Assembly: GCA_900095095.1 (NCBI GenBank)
Contig: FMBT01000307.1
Span: forward strand, 248,001-312,000
Reading direction: 5' to 3'
Source of the DNA: Fragilariopsis cylindrus CCMP1102
Lineage: Eukaryota > Bacillariophyta > Bacillariophyceae > Bacillariales > Bacillariaceae
Length of the DNA stretch: 64,000 bases
Part shown: piece after piece, positions 60,430 to 64,000 of the stretch
Layout of the letters: each line of letters opens with the position of its first letter
Position numbering within the stretch: the stretch's first letter is position 1
Program-made: the position numbers and the translations under genes
The notes under the pieces: generated by a model
Databases searched by the model: none
Seen by the model: only the letters and a program-made list of their open reading frames with translations
Told to the model about the DNA's origin: nothing

Positions 60430-62183
60430 ATGCGAAGTCCAGTAGCAGTAGCAGCACAAAGATCAGCAATGGATATTGATAATCAGAATCAGCAGCGTAC
60501 TAAGTATGCTGGTGCATCATCTCACCATCAACATTCGCAACAGCAGCAATATCATCAATCTCCTGCACCTGGATCATCTTCTTCATCGAAACCTGTGTAC
60601 GAAAGTCGAGGAAGTCGATCGAATCGAGGGACTCGGGAGGGTGAACTCGAAAATGACGGACAGAATCCTCCACAACAGCAACAGCGTAGTAGTAGTGGTC
60701 GAGGATCATCATCATCTACTCGTCACTCTTCTCGGGTAGGAGGAGGAACCACCAGTAGCAGTAGATCATCTTCACGGTACACCCAGCAGCATCAGCATCA
60801 GAGCCAGCAATCAGGTGGTGGTGGTGGTGGAGGAGGAGGTTCGAGTTACCATCATCCTTCTTCATCGTCTCAATACGCCCATCATCAATCGTCAAGACAA
60901 GGACCAACGAATGCTCCTCCTTCTTCGATGATGACACCTGCGACTACAAATCACAACTTCACACCTCCACAAGGTCACTTTGGTCAGCAACAACATCGGA
61001 ATCATGTTGCCCCTCACACTCCCGATCAGTCCTTACAACCGACTTTTCCTCCACCAGCTGTTACATCAGAGTCACCACCTCCCTCCGAACAGGCACAGCG
61101 TCGACCTGCATATTTACTTCATCGTGATCTGGTCATCGGAAAAGGATCGTACGGACAAGTTTGTATCGCATCTCGCGGAGAAGCCGAAGGACATATGTCG
61201 GGGAGTAGTGGCCGGTCAGGAAAACGAAAGAAATTTGCCTGTAAATGTGTCATGTTACGGAATGATCCTAAGTATATTTCGAAATTACAAGAAGAAGTTA
61301 ATGTTCTTCGGGAATTGCGTGGTCATGACAATGTAATTCGACTGTATGATGTCTTCTGTGTCGATAATGAACTATTTATAATAACGGAATTGGGGAGAGG
61401 TGGAGATTTATTCCATCTACTAACGACCCATCCAAAGCATGGTGTCACCGAAGCCTACGCCGGTAAGTGCATCTATATATATATTTTATCATCTTCCGTT
61501 CAAGTTCTTTTTCGTTTATGTTGTTTCTACATATCGTAACTCATGTTTATTTATTTACTCGTTTTTATCTATCCTCATCTGTCTATCTTATTACACTTAC
61601 AGCCAAAACAGTATCGGAAATGCTCTCGGCAGTCGCTTTCTTGCATTCTCGAAGCATAGTCCATCGAGATTTGAAGCTTGAAAACTGGGTATTAGAATCT
61701 GGGAAGGATGTTTGGAGTCCACTGAAATTGATCGATTTTGGTCTATCAACTCACTATCGCGCAGGCGAGAGACTAACACGTGTTGTGGGATCGTCTTACT
61801 ATGTTGCTCCTGAGGTCTTGAAGAAGTCGTACACGGAGGCTTGTGACTTGTGGAGTTTGGGTGTTATTGTTTATATGCTTCTTAGTGGCGCTCCACCATT
61901 TTATGGTAAAAACGACGAGGCCATCAAGGCATCAATCGTACAAGGTGAATACACATTCCCTCACGAATTGTTCCGAGATGTGTCCGACGAAGCAATGGCC
62001 TTTGTTTCGACTTTGCTTTCGTACAACATTGAGTACCGTTATACAGCTGGTCAAGCTTTGACTCATCCTTGGTTGACTTCCAATTGCGATCAAGATGCAT
62101 TGCAAAGAACCAAGGACGGCGCTAGAGGGGTGGGCATCATGATTGAATCTTCTACTAGTAGACCAGAACCAATGCAGTTGTAA
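60430..62183 (+). CDS. CaMK/CDPK-like serine/threonine protein kinase with low-complexity N-terminus
   Basis: Exons 60430..61462 and 61603..62183 splice in phase to 537 residues without a break. The first ~220 residues are low complexity (Gln, Ser, His and Gly runs, including about nine Gly). The kinase domain has Gly-Lys-Gly-Ser-Tyr-Gly-Gln-Val (P-loop, ~61137), Ala-Cys-Lys (VAIK Lys), His-Arg-Asp-Leu-Lys-Leu-Glu-Asn (~61660), Asp-Phe-Gly (~61735) and Val-Ala-Pro-Glu (~61803), with Asp-Leu-Trp-Ser-Leu-Gly-Val in subdomain IX. All catalytic residues are present. The Gly-Ser-Ser-Tyr-Tyr-Val-Ala-Pro-Glu activation segment is CDPK/CaMK-like. There are no EF-hands and only ~40 residues follow the kinase domain, so direct calcium sensing is unlikely. 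A Gly/Ser/Lys insert lies between the P-loop and the Lys. Confidence 0.9.
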
Positions 62184-63391
62184 TAAAATACATTCAGTTG
62201 GTTTTATTATATGACTGTATATACTGTAAGTTAAGTAAGTGTCTATATATGTGGCACTCTTCTTAACACAAACAAACACTTTTAAAAATAACAGCTAACT
62301 TTATTTTATGAAAAGAAAGAATATAACTTATAATATTAATATGATAGATTAAAACAAAAACATTGCTACCAATCCTTGCTCCTATATAAATTATATTTGA
62401 TGGTAAGACATCACTAGAAAACTGTCATTTTTCTAGCATTACTATCTCTACTCTAAACATACTGATTCACATGAAAAAAGAATCCAATTGAGAATTAATT
62501 ACTACTCTTCAGTCTGTCTATTGTACAATCAGGGCCTCATCTCAGTCTCTCAAATTTGCTTTATTTCTTAATATAGGTAATGGATAGAGAACTCCATTTC
62601 CTGACTTAATCCTGGCTTCTTGTCTTAATTATTGTCAAAAAACTAGGAACGCCTTTTGTTCTTCTTTCTGTTTATGCAATGCATTTTGCTGTTGAATCTA
62701 ATACGTCACAATAATCTACACTCATTGAAGAATGAATCTCTTTAGCTACTGGGTATACTGTAGAAAAAGCAAAGAAAGGGATATACTATAATATAGATCA
62801 ATTGTCTTCGGTCAAAATTTCTACTTCATTTTTTATACTGACCTCCTTGTGTGTATCGTGTCAGTCAAAGCTACCGGGTAGAAGGTTTTGCCACCAATGG
62901 GTGGTATTCCGTTCCTAGATCCTAGATCTTGAAGATCTTGGATACAGTACGCTTTAGCAGTCATGGATTAGAATTTTATACTATGTATAAGCTCAATACG
63001 GTATTATCACTCTACCACAATAACACTCTGGCAAAAAGACTCTTGATCTACTGTAAGTAGCCGTAGTATACTTTTTATGCCAAGCCGGGCGCGCCAAATT
63101 TTCTGGCGCGAACTTTTAGCATTTTTTGTTATAAATAATAGACAATTAACGGCTTTAGCACGGTATTTCTACTGTATCGGTGCTGAATTGGTGTTAATTA
63201 TTTAAAAAATTCACAAAAAAATCCCGGTTGGTATATTGAAGTAATTCTTGTTCACAAAAAATAAATAAGTACCACAAGTATATCAAAAAACTCGAAGCAA
63301 TACACAAGTAAGAGGGTTTCGGAGGTGACAAAGGGGTCTACATCCATAGATCATAGAAAGGAAGGAAGGATAACGAAAGAAGAAAGGAAGG
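62184..63391. other. Intergenic between kinase and CDC45
   Basis: No coding frame. Contains TACTGTA at 62222, 62756, 63049 and 63170, the inverted AGATCTTGAAGATCTT near 62925, and the E2F-like pair at 63090-63112. Confidence 0.6.
63090..63112. promoter_or_regulatory. Paired, inverted E2F-like sites upstream of CDC45
   Basis: CGCGCCA, seven bases, TGGCGCG form an inverted repeat. GCGCCAAA at 63091-63098 fits the E2F consensus on the minus strand, and GGCGCGAA follows at 63105. They lie about 280-300 bases before the CDC45 start codon. Site use is inferred. Confidence 0.5.
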
Positions 63392-64000
63392 ATGTTACTT
63401 GAACATGATCTATGGCATATGGGTTACCAACAAATCTTAAAGGATTGTCGTCATGATAAGGACAATAACAATGGCTCTCGAACGGCACTTCTATTGTGCA
63501 ACGCCGACGTCGATGCTATGTCATCCGCACGTATTTTATCCTACATGCTACGATCTGATGGAATACATTACCAACTCCTTCCATGTACGTGTTATAGTGA
63601 TCTAGAACGGCAATTAACTAATATGGTCTCGGAGGGTGGAATGGATGACGTTAGTTCAATCGTACTATTAAATTTTGGTGCAACGTACAATTTAACTCGT
63701 CTTTTCGGAAAACAATTATTGCAAGACGGGGCAGTTAAAATTTACGTCATGGATTGTCGTCGGCCAATCCATTTAGCCAATGTTTATTCGTCTAGAAGTA
63801 TTGTTGTATTTTTTGATTCTGCCCAAAAAATAAATGAGATGCCAAGTGATGGTGATAATTTAAGCGGAGATGAAGAATCGTCGTCCTCGGATGACAGTGA
63901 TGATAGCGACGAAGAAGATGATAGTAGTGACGACGATAAAATGGCAATGAAGTGACGACGATGATGAGGAAGAAGCTAACTTTGATGATACTGTTGAAGG
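63392..64000 (+). CDS. CDC45: CDC45, replication initiation factor, N-terminal part
   Basis: Component of the CMG helicase (CDC45-MCM-GINS), nuclear. The start is Met-Leu-Leu-Glu-His-Asp-Leu-Trp. The DHH-like core begins with Leu-Leu-Leu-Cys-Asn-Ala-Asp-Val-Asp-Ala-Met-Ser-Ser-Ala (~63496), matching the CDC45 Asp-Val-Asp-Ala motif, followed by Tyr-x-Leu-Leu-Pro-Cys and Ile-Val-Leu-Leu-Asn-Phe-Gly. Ile-Tyr-Val-Met-Asp-Cys-Arg-Arg-Pro-Ile-His (~63745) is the second conserved block. A long Ser/Asp/Glu-rich acidic linker follows, as in other CDC45. A stop at 63953 is followed in another frame by more acidic codons (Asp-Asp-Asp-Asp-Glu-Glu-Glu-Ala-Asn-Phe), so a one-base shift near 63950 is likely. 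The gene runs off the window. Confidence 0.88.

Overview
The window looks like nuclear DNA of a diatom or close photosynthetic stramenopile. It is AT-rich, with short GT-AG introns (about 100-200 bases). It carries a nucleus-encoded ferredoxin-type glutamate synthase and an organellar DNA polymerase (POP) whose N-termini look like signal peptides followed by a diatom-style plastid cleavage motif with a conserved Phe. It also holds a Ty1/copia element of the kind common in diatoms. No rRNA, tRNA or CRISPR array was recognised.

Layout. 0-7 kb: the 3' end of an unknown gene, a SET-domain lysine methyltransferase, and POP. 7-16 kb: glutamate synthase (minus), a small three-exon membrane protein (plus) and a four-exon cyclophilin (minus). 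16-24.4 kb: one very large extracellular leucine-rich-repeat gene (minus) of seven repeat blocks. 25-31 kb: a methyltransferase, an XRCC4-like protein with a charged tandem-repeat tail, a lipoate-pathway octanoyltransferase (minus) and a membrane J-protein. 31-38 kb: a hormone-sensitive-lipase-like hydrolase (minus), a GEP4-type phosphatidylglycerophosphate phosphatase, a PH-domain protein (minus) and a DUF2470-DUF4499 protein. 39-43 kb: a plastid membrane protein, DENR (minus) and a secreted FKBP (minus). 45.7-51.6 kb: a class III aminotransferase and a membrane-associated alpha/beta hydrolase. 51.6-58.6 kb: a very young copia retrotransposon. 60-64 kb: a CaMK-like kinase and the start of CDC45.

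The genes are ordinary housekeeping and cell-surface genes and form no operon-like system. Two points tie some together. Replication-related genes (POP, CDC45) have E2F-like sites upstream. Many host genes are interrupted by single-base frame shifts that leave the downstream domain fully conserved, which suggests draft-assembly indels more than gene death. The most unusual items are the seven-block LRR protein with all its breaks in one third, the SAP motifs inside POP, the XRCC4-like tail, and a noncoding heptamer (TACTGTA/TACAGTA) that recurs about 29 times.
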